DNA from: Cudoniella acicularis
Taxonomy: Eukaryota > Ascomycota > Leotiomycetes > Helotiales > Helotiaceae
Direction: 5' to 3'
NCBI GenBank assembly: GCA_013054445.1
Contig: JAAMPI010000305.1
Coordinates: 1 to 43,914 of the forward strand
DNA: 43,914 nt
Shown here: positions 1 to 10,747 of the stretch, in pieces
Position numbering within the stretch: position 1 is the stretch's first letter
Layout of the letters: every line of letters starts with the position of its first letter
Translations under genes and position numbers: made by a program
The notes under the pieces: generated by a model
Database searches by the model: none
Told to the model about the DNA's origin: nothing
The model's input: only the letters and a program-made list of their open reading frames with translations

Positions 1-161
1 ATTGTGTTCGCACCTCCTCGAAACAGTCGATCAACCTCGTCTCGATAGACTTCTTTTAGAGGTGCAAAGACCCCAACATCGCAGGGCTGAAGCTTGTGGG
101 AGGTATAAGAGGGGAGGCGACAAAGGGTGATGTTATTTTCAAAACAAAACTAAACCTTTAC
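1..161 (-). pseudogene. pogo/Fot1-type DDE transposase, C-terminal fragment cut by the window edge
   Basis: Read on the minus strand, this stretch encodes a recognisable piece of a fungal pogo/Fot1-type (DDE_1 superfamily) transposase, a cut-and-paste nuclease. The visible core is FCFENNITLCRLPSYTS, followed by HKLQPCDVGVFAPLK and then RDEVDRLFRGG. These match the conserved block after the second catalytic Asp (asparagine-rich NNI, the LPxxTSxxLQPCDVxVF motif). The same block occurs in the relic at 14993-16030, with NNIILCRLPSHTS and KLQPCDVAVFA, so the two are related copies. An in-frame TAG lies just before FCF and upstream sequence is heavily mutated, so the N-terminal half is not readable. 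The C-terminal part lies outside the window. Confidence is high for the family and low for the exact upstream end. Confidence 0.8.
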
Positions 162-2481
162 TTTATCTTAGACTATACGTCGTATCTTCGATCGAGCCAT
201 ACCCTTAACTAAAAGTTAGTATCTATAAGAAATTTTAGTTGATTGATTGCTTTATTCATGCTTTCATGTTACTAGCTACTGAGTTACTAACATTAGCGAA
301 GTGCAACGCCCTAACCGTTGGCACTAGTCTTTGCCCCCTGTCTCTACCCCCTGTCTCTGCCCCCTGTCTCTGCCCCCGGTTTCTGCCTCTAGTCTCTACG
401 CCTTAGTCGTCGTCCTTAGCTATAATTACTGATTTCTCTACTATCGGCTACGCTATCTCTCCTTAAATACTGTTAGATGTTCGATGTCTTGTCTAATAAA
501 ACCCCCTGACGAAAAGATACCATCGTTCAAGAATCCTATCGTCTGGGCTAAGATATGGCTTTATGATCCGAGCAAGCATCGAGATAATCTTATTAGTAAC
601 CTTCTTGCCCAGACGTCAGTTGATAACCGTCAGATAGCTACGATTTATTCTTCGCAAACTCCTCTTCATTTATTTAAGTTCGTATAAGTCAATCAGGTAT
701 ACCGTCAAATATCCAAGGGTTTCACTCGTGGTAGAATCCAACGAAAAATTTCGGTTGGCTACGGAGCGTGTTCGGGTAGAGGGGGTGTGTATACCAATCT
801 TGAATCTACAGCTCAGTAACTTAACACTAATAGGTTAGGGTTATAATTAGGTATAGTAACAGCTCGAATCATCCTAAACACAAACCTATTGTTCGATCCC
901 TTAATAGAAGAGCTACGCGATACTATTTTTAAAGGCGGACACGCTCTACTTCTTCGATTTGCCGAAATTCTAGAAATAAGTGATAGAGAGGAGATGACTA
1001 CGAGGCTACTGCTAAGAAGAATTAGCTAGCAGATTTTAGTAAACTTAAAGGGTTTAAAGAGGAGAGGACAAATCGTATAATACCTGGCAAGGAATTGAAT
1101 TGATTTGGATTTCTTTAGTATAGCAAAATCGGGATTATTCTTTCCCTAGAGATCTCGACTATTATAGATTACGAATTAAGTCTCCTGTTTACATGTGACT
1201 GGGATCAGTAATGGCTCTCTATACAACAAGCATTAGTCTTGTCCTAGCCGGCCCGGACTGAATTGCGAGGCCTTATTTCTAACGTGGCTTAGCAATAACG
1301 AACTAGCGCGGCCGAGGAGTCAAAAATAACTCTAAGAATCTCTTTCGGCCCTTAAGTAAACGGGCACTCATTAGAAAAACCCTAGATCCTAGTGGCATAC
1401 TATTATTCCTAAAATACATATAAGACCACTTTAGGCTCCCGTTTTCATATCATTATCACCATCACTATCGATCTCTCGTTAATATTTCTATAACACCAGC
1501 CCTACCTCATCCGTCTGTTCTTCTAATCACTCCCAAAATAATAAACACCCACCAAAATACAGCTCTCTCTCACCTCTACCACCCTCCTCTTCTTCCTCAC
1601 TCACTCCTTGGCCTCCCCGTCCGTTCTCCTACGCGTCAGGCAAGCAACTTTCGATCTTCTAAATAGTCTTTATACTTTTAATCTCGACTCCGCAAACGAT
1701 CATACTATTGACGCACAATATGACACCGGTTTTACGATCGTTGATTCTAAGGTTCCGTTAGAGGGGTGCCTTACAAATATAAATGGAGAATTATCCGTAA
1801 GTGCCTTAAACCATTAGTATAGTCCTCTTAACAAAATATAGATGCTAATGTTATATAGTTTCTTAACCAGTAAGCACTTTAGAGGTTAAGGTTAAGAGGG
1901 AAAATCGAATACTAATGTGCTATAGTGGCGGTTTTTCTACTACTTATAATAGATGTACACTCGATAGCGTTACGCTAGACTTTAGCTATACCTATAATGA
2001 TAATACTAGGAACAGTGTTGTTTCTATAATCAATCTCAGTGAGTATTGAATTTTCCCTCGGGCCCTTTTCTAAAATTGATACTAATCCTCTAATCAACTC
2101 CGTAAGAGGATGCTAATAATTCATAGATACTGTTAGTCCTAATGATAATAGTATTTTCCTTAAAGATAATAGACATATTGCTTGTCGGAGCCCTCTCTCC
2201 TAAGATCTAAGAACACATCGTAGGTATATAACATTTGATATTCTATATTAAGTAAGAGTTGTAGGTGAATGTGCGATATACTTTGATCTAGAGGTTGAAT
2301 ATAAGAATACAAAATTTTATAAACTTAATATTAGTTCTAAATTAAAAAGATCTTTAAGACTTGACATAAGATAGCAGGCGAAGAACGTAGTTATAGTACT
2401 TTATACTAAACCTTTTGAAGTGATTAATAGAATAATACGCCGTCAGTTTCGGCTCCTTATCTACGCCAGCGAACGAGGCTA
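162..2481. other. RIP-degraded AT-rich stretch without a recognisable gene
   Basis: CpA/TpG is scarce, TpA is common and all frames are interrupted. It holds the first 13-bp minisatellite locus (326-402, listed separately). Short open frames at 484-687 and 1608-1817 show no motif I recognise and are likely chance frames. A lone TTAGGG-like hexamer near 830 is not a telomere array. Confidence 0.6.
326..402 (+). repeat. 13-bp minisatellite, locus 1 (GTCTCTGCCCCCT unit)
   Basis: About six consecutive 13-bp units read GTCTTTGCCCCCT, GTCTCTACCCCCT, GTCTCTGCCCCCT, GTCTCTGCCCCCG, then degenerating. The unit is pyrimidine-rich on the plus strand. The same unit recurs near 3674, 25221, 31310, 35413 and 37583, always in this orientation. 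Confidence 0.85.
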
Positions 2482-2726
2482 ACGTCCCTCCCTACGTAGC
2501 GAGACTCCCTATATGCCGAGACAGACCAATCAAATTAGATGAATTTCGAGATTGATAGATCGCTATATTAAGAGAAATAGTATAACCAATATATCACTAA
2601 GTCTAAATATACGAATTTTTTATTATTATTAGTTTAAAAGAGATATTACGGAGAAAATGTCAGAATCTTGCGATTTCATTAGTCTGTCTCGGCACACAGG
2701 GTGTCTCGCTACGTAGGGAGGGACGT
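2482..2726. mobile_element. 245-bp MITE with 45-bp terminal inverted repeats and TA target duplication
   Basis: The left end (2482-2526) begins ACGTCCCTCCCTACGTAGCG. The right end (2682-2726) is its reverse complement, matching at 42 of 45 positions by eye. A TA dinucleotide lies on each side (2480-2481 and 2727-2728), as expected for Tc1/mariner/pogo-type insertion. The interior is AT-rich with no coding capacity, so this is a non-autonomous element. Its ends resemble the inverted repeats at 10702 and 18126, which places all three in one TIR family. Mobilisation by a pogo-type transposase such as the relics at 1-161 or 14993-16030 is an inference. Confidence 0.85.
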
Positions 2727-3889
2727 TAGCTTCACGATATATAGAAGCTTAAAATTGACACTATCAATGTCTTAACGAAGGTCATTTGATTGGTTAAATA
2801 ACACTATAGTAACTGAACTAGATAAAAATGTTAGACTAATAGTAAGATATAGCTTAAGTGTTCGTCGAGAATAAAAGCCCCCTCTACTACCCAACCTAGG
2901 AAAATTTTTGGCCAATCAGTCCCTCACTTCCGTTTATGACCACATATAGACCATACATATAAACCTATACCTACTAGGACAATTGTCCTTATTCCTTATT
3001 TACAATCCCGCTGCCTTTATAAGACATCTTTACCAATAAAGCTCCAGATCCTCTTTTAGACCTGTCGCGGGATCTCTTATCTCGAAACTGCTTTACTAAT
3101 TCTCCTAGATCAAAGTCGTAGGGATCAAATTGTACGGCAATCTTAGGCAGGCCTTCGAAGCTACTTTAGGTAGATACGTCAATATAGCTCGGAGGGTTGT
3201 CGTCGGAAGAACGGTCCTCGGTTGCTATACTCAATTTCTTCCCTCAAGACCCCCCCTAATTTAGCCTTCGAAACATCTAACCGGCGCCATAATACCGTTT
3301 CGTTCTCGCTTTCCCGTCAGATCTCCTCGGTCCCACCAACATTACTCCAAATCTAACAAACATCTTACGTACTATAATAGGTAAAAGGGTGTTGTTTGGT
3401 GACCTTTATGCCCGACCGTAATACGGAGATAGTAGAAGCGTTTAAGCAGCGAATAATTAGAATCATTTGAGAGATATCTTATAGCTTAGACAAGCCTTGA
3501 TCGGCAAATAGAGTGCTATTTGGGTACCTAGACGAAAGAGTTTTATAGAAAGTTGGCGCGGGCACGTTAGAACCCCAATTGGCTACTATATTCTAAAGGA
3601 TCCACATGTAGGCCTGTCTCCTCAGTCAGAAGAGCTATAGCTTATAGAGCGGCTTAAAGGTGTCGCCGCACGCAGTCTCTACCCCCTGTCTTTGCCCCCT
3701 GTCTTTACCTCTGTCTTGCCCCCGGAGCTTAAATCGACCTCCTATCTATTATTAGCCGACCACTAAATTATAACTCCCTAAAGGGATCAGAAATAGAAAC
3801 TCTCTTTTCAAGGCTATCCTAAAGGTATTAATATAGTAGAGAGGGATATGCTTAACAGTCACTTTTAACATTAATAACTTCTTTACTTT
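2727..3889. other. RIP-degraded intergenic stretch
   Basis: No certain gene. On the minus strand about 3260-2990 reads as a fairly coherent peptide (for example PKIAVQFDPYDFDLGELVK and FRDKRSRDRSKRGSG) with few stops. It may be a decayed exon of an unrecognised gene, but no family could be named. It also contains minisatellite locus 2 at 3674-3725. Confidence 0.45.
3674..3725 (+). repeat. 13-bp minisatellite, locus 2
   Basis: About four units (GTCTCTACCCCCT, GTCTTTGCCCCCT, GTCTTTACCTCT, GTCTTGCCCCCGG) of the same array type as locus 1 and in the same orientation. The last units are shortened or degenerate. Confidence 0.8.
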
Positions 3890-3904
3890 AGTTTCTCCTT
3901 AAAC

Positions 3905-4962
3905 AATTCACGTAGATATCTACTAGCAGCTACTATAGGAGCTCTTCTTTACGCTTCTTCTGTTCTTATAAGAAGCCTTGTCGCTGCGGCACTACTTTAT
4001 AACAATATCACAGATATAGCAGGAGGTAGCTTACTATATATTGACAAGCTATTATCTATATCAACAAGCGTAGTCAAAGATTTCTAGCTTGTCCTGTTTC
4101 TTAAAAATTTAGAAGCATCGTTCTTCTAGACTGGTTTAACTAATATTATAGGGTAGAATATAAGTAGGTACCTATACGATACCATCGAGGTTGTTAGTAA
4201 GGTTACTACTATAAGTGGTCTTGCCCTAAATCTATAAGTGCTAATCTAACGCCCTTATAGCAAGAAGAGGTTCACGTTATAACCATTATCGATCTTCTCG
4301 AACACTATAACGTAGAACCAATCCCTCTATACAATTATTCCTTCCTAGTTAACTCTACTTAAGGGTTTTTTGAGCTGGCCGACATAATCACTTCTGTCGG
4401 CATTGGCGTAACTATTGGCCTCGCTAAGCGCCTTACGGTCACCGATCTATTACTCATACAATCGGTATCGTCGATCCTTACGGTTAAGTCCCGTTATAAT
4501 GCTTTCTTCAGACATATTAAAGGGAAATCACCTAATCCGGCGCCTTTTGACACTGGCATCAGTGACATATAGGCGTACAACCTGGCCCTCTCGTTTATCG
4601 TCCCTAGATCCTGCCCCGTTGAGGTTCTATTACCTACTCTCCCTACCTTAAATGTTTCCGAGTCAACATATCTAAGACTAGCGAATTCTATCGAGCCACC
4701 CCTTCGAGAGTTTGAGTGGGATCCTGCGCAGATGACCTTTGTCGTAGAAGCTGGCAAGCAATTACTAGTTGGCTGGGTCAACCAGCTTAATAAACCGGTG
4801 TATACACCGCTAAATATTACGGTAAAGGGGAAAGGGACGACAGCCGTACCTCCAGGAATGAATAGAGTAGTATTTGCTATGGTGACGACACAACAGCCGG
4901 ATAATACTGATGACCTTGCTCTTGCGACCCTCGCGGGACCTGTACTCTTGACCTTGTCTTGA
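3905..4962 (+). pseudogene. ferritin-like domain protein (Rds1-type stress protein), RIP-inactivated
   Basis: This is a decayed gene of the fungal ferritin-like family (Ferritin_2, Rds1-like secreted stress-response proteins). Readable landmarks in order are a hydrophobic leader (LLAATIGALLYASS near 3920-3965), the first helix with LFLKNLEASFF (near 4097-4130), a probable intron with GTAAGG donor and TATAG acceptor (about 4199-4260), QEEVHVITIIDLLEHYNVEP (4261 on), GFFELADIITSVG, the helix with SSILTVKSRYNAFFRHI, the family-typical PAPFDT, and a C-terminal beta-rich part ending PVLLTLS at the 4962 stop. Stops inside include TAG after ASFF, TAA before GFFELAD and TAG after GISDI; each fits a mutated Gln or Trp codon. 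The 3' half is far less damaged than the 5' half. The original start is not resolved. It converges on the HET relic downstream. Confidence 0.75.
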
Positions 4963-5232
4963 GTGAATATTATAGAGGATATTCACAGGTTGGTTCGCTT
5001 CTCGTTAGGAGCAATTGGATTTGTTTGATAGATTCTAAGTTAGTACTTTGATTTTGTTTAAATCGGAAACGTAAAGACACTGTTTAGATCTCGGTAGTTT
5101 AGCACACTAATTTTAAATTTGAACCTATTAATCAATATGAACTGTGTGAGAAACTGGTCCGCTAATCGGTAAAAAAAAGCCAATGACTCATGTGATTCAT
5201 CTGTGACTTAGCTCTGTGCCAACGCTAAGTAC

Positions 5233-7563
5233 TCAGCAGATCGTGATATTCATCACTTGACATGTTCCGCGCCAACTAGCGCATACGACCCTACCCCTTC
5301 CAGCACGGTGATACATCTCGGAACCCTTTACACTTGGCTGAAGCGCGATGATGTCAATGCATTGCTCATCCTTATACCCATAGCCCTGAACAGGACCTCC
5401 GTAAGGTTCCTGCTTCATCTTTCCACAATGCCTCTAAAGCGTTATACCAGCACAAAAGATTGGCAAAGAAGGATCATAGGCGCTTTCTACGTCTGGCGCA
5501 AACTATCCTACGATAACTCCATATTCGTCTAGCATAATCTCTGTGTGAGCAGGTAAAGAGAGCTGACGTTTCGGTATATTGACGTTCCCATTCTTGTCTA
5601 TTCGTGGCATTGGCACACTCTCCTAGTGCACAGCCGACCTAAGGAGCCAGATTAGGAAGGTGTTTGACTCAAGATCTAGCTTATCTTGCCCTTCGATACT
5701 AATATCTTTTAGCTGCTGGCCGCGAAATAGCTTTCCCAGGGGGGCAGTAAATGAGACCGTCCCGGAAATACATCTTCCTGAATGAATATGAGGTTCTGAA
5801 GCCGGACAAAGGTTTCGGGTTTCGAAGTTGATGCTTGATATGAGAGTCTCAGACTTTCCCTCCCAAGGATCATTGCTATTAAAAGTAATCACCCCTTCAT
5901 AAGCTGCCCAGCTCCAGGACGGTGCATGGAAATCCAGATGTCGCATTAAGGACGCAGTTTTTGCCAGCCAAAGTAAATTCAAGCCAGCGTTGTCGGCGAA
6001 GATGCCAGTATAGCACTTTTGGTTCAACCGGTTCTCGACCTGGCTATAGAGACCAACTATTGCGACTAACTTGTCGTGACGGTAGGTCAACATACATTGA
6101 CTGTACTTATAGACCAGATCCCACCAGAAGCCCATAACCTGGCAAGCGGATCCTTCACGCCTCAACCCACTCCTCCATGATCCACCATGCGACCCGGCGC
6201 CCTCTTCATCTTCTGACCATTCCAAACAATCCCAGTAAAGCTTTTCTTTTGTGTAGTAGATCATGCGTCTACTGAGTATTCGCTCCTGCAGTACCCACCC
6301 TCGTCTATACCACTTCGACCGCTGGATATTGTATAAAAGTGACGGGAGTCGTGGCCGCAGTATAACGTCGCTCTAGTTGATTTCATTGTGGACGACGCCT
6401 TTCCCTAAAGGCGATTTGAGCCATTTGTACTTCCAAACACATTGCTTACTGTTTAAACTTTTATTATTTCGATAGAGGTGCTCTATCGGCGCTTTGGTAT
6501 ATGCGCAGGACATGCGAACAGTAAGTGGATCTTCAGTACGTGGTAGGAATAAGCCAATATCTTCGTTCGAATCAGAGTCTAAAGCATCGACTGTAGAAAT
6601 AGTGTAGCAGGATCTTTCGAATATTTGTCCTATCTGCTGGGACTCTCGCCTCCAATCATCTTCATCGTCTTAGATGATACAAATCGAGTCGATCCACAAA
6701 TATTGGAAACCCAGTTGTCGTGTCACTTCCATCGCATCTCGGAAGCTTTGAGGCATCAAATCTAGTGGCAACATCCCCTTATATTCTTTCAATGTTTCTT
6801 TCGTCGTTCGGTACTCTAGGCTGTCACCCCATCGATGACTGAGCGTAAAATATCGGCCTCTGAGACTCCTAGTCTCAACGAGCCGCGGCAGAGCAGCGCA
6901 TTCCAAGGATCCGACATCTATAAGCCTTGAAGGCAAAGCCTCGCCATCCCCGTTGTCATCGAAGGCTTCACCAGATAGATCGACCACACTGATCATGGTT
7001 AGATATGCAGTCATTAAGCCACTGGTGAAGCATACCAAAATTTCTCGAGGATGTCGCAGTCTCAACTTCCCTTAGCAGCACTCTTTCGGAAAGGAGATAG
7101 CCTGAATCTTGAATTTTGTGTCATTCAGAGCCTTCCCTATAGGGATACCAAGAGGATTCGACTCACCTTTAGGCGCGCTTATTTGAATAGTAGCACTATC
7201 ACTAAAGGTGCCCTTTTACACTTGCCCATCATACTTGCAAAGAATGTTGTCCGGCTCCCACTGGAAATGCTCAGGTGGAGGTTCCATGCTCTCGACTAAT
7301 ACTCCACGAGCAAAATGGCGACGAACTACAGACAACTCTGCCAGCTGCAAAGTTACTGAGTCATAATCCTTATCAACGTCGTAGCGGGACTTGTGTGTTT
7401 GAAGCTTGCTATACATACAGACCATTAGCCGACAGAGCTTGCAAGTTTTACCTGATTACAGCGTCTGCGCATAGGTCAGTGGATGCTCAAAGCCTGCCAG
7501 TAGCATCTCGAATGTAGTCTGTTTACAGGCAGAGCAGAGAGGAGACTGGCTGTTCTGTGCCAT
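5233..7563 (-). pseudogene. HET-domain (heterokaryon incompatibility) protein, eight nonsense codons, frame intact
   Basis: Fungal HET proteins drive vegetative incompatibility and programmed cell death. One minus-strand frame of 777 codons runs from ATG at 7563 to the stop at 5233. Codons 10-50 hold a cysteine-rich N-terminus (CSACKQ, HPLTYAQTL, CKLCRLM). The HET core begins near codon 237 with YFTLSHRWG, then a TTKETL block, SFRDAMEVTRQLGFQYLWID and SICII followed by a stop and DDEDDWRRES. Later come GWVLQERILSRRM and a C-terminal region with FHAPSWSWAAYEG. Internal stops lie at 7456-7458, 7216-7218, 7072-7074, 6670-6672, 6373-6375, 5623-5625, 5503-5505 and 5434-5436. All are TAA or TAG and fit CAA, CAG or TGG, and there is no frameshift. 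The gene therefore died by C-to-T transition rather than by indels. Alternative in-frame start: 7662. Confidence 0.88.
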
Positions 7564-8777
7564 TTCTGTTATGAATTCGTATGGTAATGCTCGCGGACGA
7601 GGACGTAGAGGACGTAGAGAACAAGAAGTGTCAGCCCGTGAAATGGTGAGGATCAAGGTCAAGCGATGTAGAAGGCAGCCTTAGGCAGTCGCACCCAGAG
7701 CAAAGGCGTGTCTACGCTTGGAGCTGATTCCCAAGTCGAGTGGCTTATTATTCTTGCCCGAAATAGGTGAAAACCGTAAATTTGACGCCTCGCGATATCT
7801 GCAAGACATCTTGGGATTGATTGATTGATTCAATCATTCATTCATACTCGCTCGGTTCAAGCCGCCCGCCGTAGGACGGCTGATTCGGCCGACTTCGGGC
7901 GCAGTTGCCGCAGTGCGCTTACCGTATTCGTAGACGCACTATACTTTAATCTACTGTTAAGTGACCAGCAACCTCCACTACGGCCCCTATCTACGACAAC
8001 ATACCTATGCGTCGAGAAATCCGGTTACAATACAACATAAGATCATGCCAAGAAATCTGCCTCTCCAACTTCCCAAAGAAACTCCTTTTTTCGGTCGTTG
8101 AAGCGGTATTCTTTAATAAGGCTGTGAGCTTGAGTTATCTACTCCAGCCAGCAATAAGCATGACAGAACAAAACTTGGTTTCTCCCACATAAGCTAGGAC
8201 TAGATAGATAGGAGAATAGTGGGAGAAAGGAGCGCAAAAGGAGGCGCAAATGGAAGCACATGGGAGTAGAGGGGTTGCAAATAGGATTGGAGTAGTTGAA
8301 CTTTAGAGAGGAGTGGATGCACATGGGAGAGGATGTCTAAGCTGACTGCAAGAAATTTCGCCAGCTGGCCATGGCTGCCCTTGCTATCTATAATTCCTAA
8401 GACGGCAACTGCGGATAAATTTAGATTTCTCAACTAACGAGTTTCCCCGCTTAGTTGACAAGGTCGTACGGGAGACTATACATGGTTGTTGATTTATAGA
8501 GGTGAACAAATACGCATGGGAGGTGTCTCGAGTCAGCAAGAAGGCCAAGCGCAAGCAGAGGTACACATCATGGGCCACATTTGATAATATGAACGTCGAG
8601 AAATCATCTCTAGCCTTGTTAGGGACCAATTATGCCCACCTCCCGTCACGCGAACACAACTTTTTAATCTTTTACTAGAGCCATATCTGGCTCCTTACTA
8701 TTTATACTTATAGTTAACCATCTTCCGCCTTCCTTTCATCTAGCTACCATAGCTTTTGGACTTCACTTTACTAAACG
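7564..8777. other. intergenic sequence, mildly mutated
   Basis: CpA/TpG is much less depleted here than in the flanking deserts. A (GATT)n/(ATTC)n microsatellite-like patch lies at about 7816-7852. A short plus-strand stretch at about 8290-8420 (EEWMHMGEDV, then DCKKFRQLAMAALAIYNS) and another at 8480-8630 look like fragments of a degraded coding sequence, possibly a transposon, but I cannot name a family. Confidence 0.4.
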
Positions 8778-9800
8778 ATACATACTTCTCTGCTCTCTTT
8801 ATCGCCTGAACTCGTCTGTGAAGTTATAAAAGATCTACCTATCGAAGACGCTCGTAACTTTTTATCAAGTTGCCGCCATATCTACTATAATAGCAAGTAT
8901 GCTTTTAATAAAATATGTTTTCGTGTCCTACTAGTTAGGTTAGAATCGACGAGTTTAGCAAACGCTAATCGAATTATAAACGAAAGCCAATATTGTTTTC
9001 TTCGAGAGGTTCTTATTCGATTAGATTAGGTTAACGATCCTTTATATTGCGATATAACTCAAGAAAACGTTCGACATAATCTAGCCAGATTACTAGAAAA
9101 CGGCCTCTAAGCTTCTACCAAGTACGAGACTATTATAATAAAGTCTAATCCGGGATATAACTACTATAAGATAAAAGCTATAGCGTGGGCCATAAATCGG
9201 GCTCTAGCAAGTCAAGAAGCGAATCATTTCAACGTCTAGATATAACGAATGACGCTATACGATTTTCGTGCCCTCCTTAATCTTAGAAAGGGATTCCTCT
9301 ATCGAGTATATTCCCTCGAAATTATAGTTCGCAAGTAAGATCCGGTCGATATATTAAATAAGGCGCTAACGCTTATGACAAGCCTTATAGAGCTTTCTTT
9401 TATCACCGACGCCACTACCGACAATAACAACGATATTCTTAGTTTAGACGCTATCTCGGAACCCCTAAGAAAAGTTAATTCCGAAAGATTTAACAGCTTG
9501 ACACTTAAAGGATTTCAAACTACTAAATCTCAGCTATAAGAGATCTTAGACCCTTTAAAAACCTCTATTAAGGAAATAAGATTATAGGGGATAATGTTCT
9601 ATAACAGATCATTTACCCGTTTTATTAATTATATTTTAGACTGCCTCTCTCTAGATAATGTTTCTCTAGAAGAAATTTGGGAGGATAATAGCATAAAGCA
9701 TTATGAAATTGATAATCCTATAGGCCTTTTATAATCTTATATTAAGGATCGTTTATCCTATCTTTCTTATAATTCAGAGAGAAGAGCAGGCAAGAAGTAA
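8778..9800 (+). pseudogene. F-box protein relic, copy A
   Basis: A single frame of 341 codons carries an N-terminal F-box-like segment: LSPELVCEVIKDLPIEDAR, then FLSSCRHIYYNSKYAFNKICF. F-box proteins couple substrates to SCF ubiquitin ligases through Skp1. The rest is a leucine-rich C-terminal region with several SLxxLxL-type steps (SLIELSFI, FNSLTLKGF, CLSLDNVSLEEI). About eight internal TAA/TAG stops and an initiator now reading ATA (8778-8780, where copy C still has ATG) fit C-to-T or G-to-A transitions. There is no clear frameshift. It is the best preserved of four related relics (the others start at 21704, 28401 minus and 39673). A and C have nearly the same length (341 and 351 codons), so this is a gene family rather than a transposon. 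Confidence 0.75.
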
Positions 9801-10081
9801 ATTGATACGTGATTTAGAATCTTAGATATTAGGTTTTAGGTGGCTTTAGTTTGTCAATTTAGTAATAATCATTAGTCTGTTCCGCTATGCCTAAATTAGA
9901 GCGTCTAAAGTATAATCTTACTAACGTATCGGGTGACGGATTAGGCTCCCTATAACGCTACGCCTACCTCTCATCATAGCCTTAGGGCCGTTTATAGACC
10001 TCTAACACCCACCAAGCCCTATAAAAGCTTTAGAAAGATAACGAAGTTTAACATAACATCATCTAAGCGTAAACTTTAACA
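9801..10081. other. short RIP-degraded spacer
   Basis: No coding frame, repeat or RNA gene could be recognised between the F-box relic and the 2EXR relic. Confidence 0.5.
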
Positions 10082-10702
10082 ATGTCATCACCACTTTCGC
10101 CTCGCACATTTACCCTCTTTCCTAAATTACCTTTCGAGCTCCAAGACATGATATAGGAGTTCACTCTATCGGAACCACGCCTAATCAGCGGAGAAACCTG
10201 CTTTCGTAAATAGTGGTATAGCAAGATCGTACGTTTCTTGTCGCCAGCGGCGCTACATGTGTGCCACCGGTCCCGTTCTCTAGCGAAGAGACTTTTAAAA
10301 CGCACTTCTATATAAATTCCTGGCATCCCTAAAAGGAAAACCCTTTATCTCAATCAAGCCTGCGACTTCTTCGCTATTACGAAGCTAGATATACAGATAA
10401 ACATAAAAATTTCAAGGATTGTCGCTGATCCTGCCCTCGTGAACAGAGTAGTGATCTCGGGAATAGGGCCAAACGAAGCGTCGCCGAATATGATCCATTA
10501 CTTCGACCACTTATCTAGGCTTTAAGAAGTGATTTTGACGGACCGGGCGCTACTTTATTTGATTTACAAACGGACGTTTCCAGGCCGCAAATATTATAAG
10601 GCATCTCCGGGTACTTTAGAACTCGTCCGCCGTGTCTAGCAAATTTTCTTGGATGAAAACAGGCAGGTTATGGTATCTGGTTATTGGTTTGATAGAGGTT
10701 AA
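10082..10702 (+). pseudogene. 2EXR-domain protein relic
   Basis: A frame of 207 codons from ATG 10082 to TAA 10700-10702 shows the fungal 2EXR family signature at its N-terminus: FTLFPKLPFELQDMI, then a stop where the family has Trp (IWE), then PRLISGE and further on LSPAALHVCHRSRSLA. These proteins are common in accessory fungal regions and have no established biochemical role. Five internal stops (after QDMI, CFRK, RTSI, LSRL and VRRV) are all TAA or TAG, consistent with RIP of Trp or Gln codons, and no frameshift is evident. The terminal TAA overlaps the TA that precedes the left inverted repeat at 10702, so the element boundary sits exactly at this gene's end. Whether the original protein was longer cannot be told, because the sequence after the right repeat would also give TAA here. 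Confidence 0.75.
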
Positions 10703-10747
10703 CGTCTATCCCTACGTCTAGAGACGCACCCTATCACGAGACGAATC
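10702..10747 (+). repeat. left 46-bp terminal inverted repeat of the 7.4-kb island
   Basis: Begins ACGTCTATCCCTACGTCTAG. By eye it matches the reverse complement of 18081-18126 at 38 of 46 positions, with six of the eight differences being transitions. It is preceded by TA at 10700-10701. It is clearly related to the MITE ends at 2482 and 2726. Confidence 0.75.

Noticed and set aside
828..842. TTAGGG-like hexamer suggesting a telomere
   Set aside because: Only one unit is present; there is no tandem array.
4494..4781. Minus-strand open frame as a gene
   Set aside because: It is the shadow of the ferritin-like coding frame on the plus strand.
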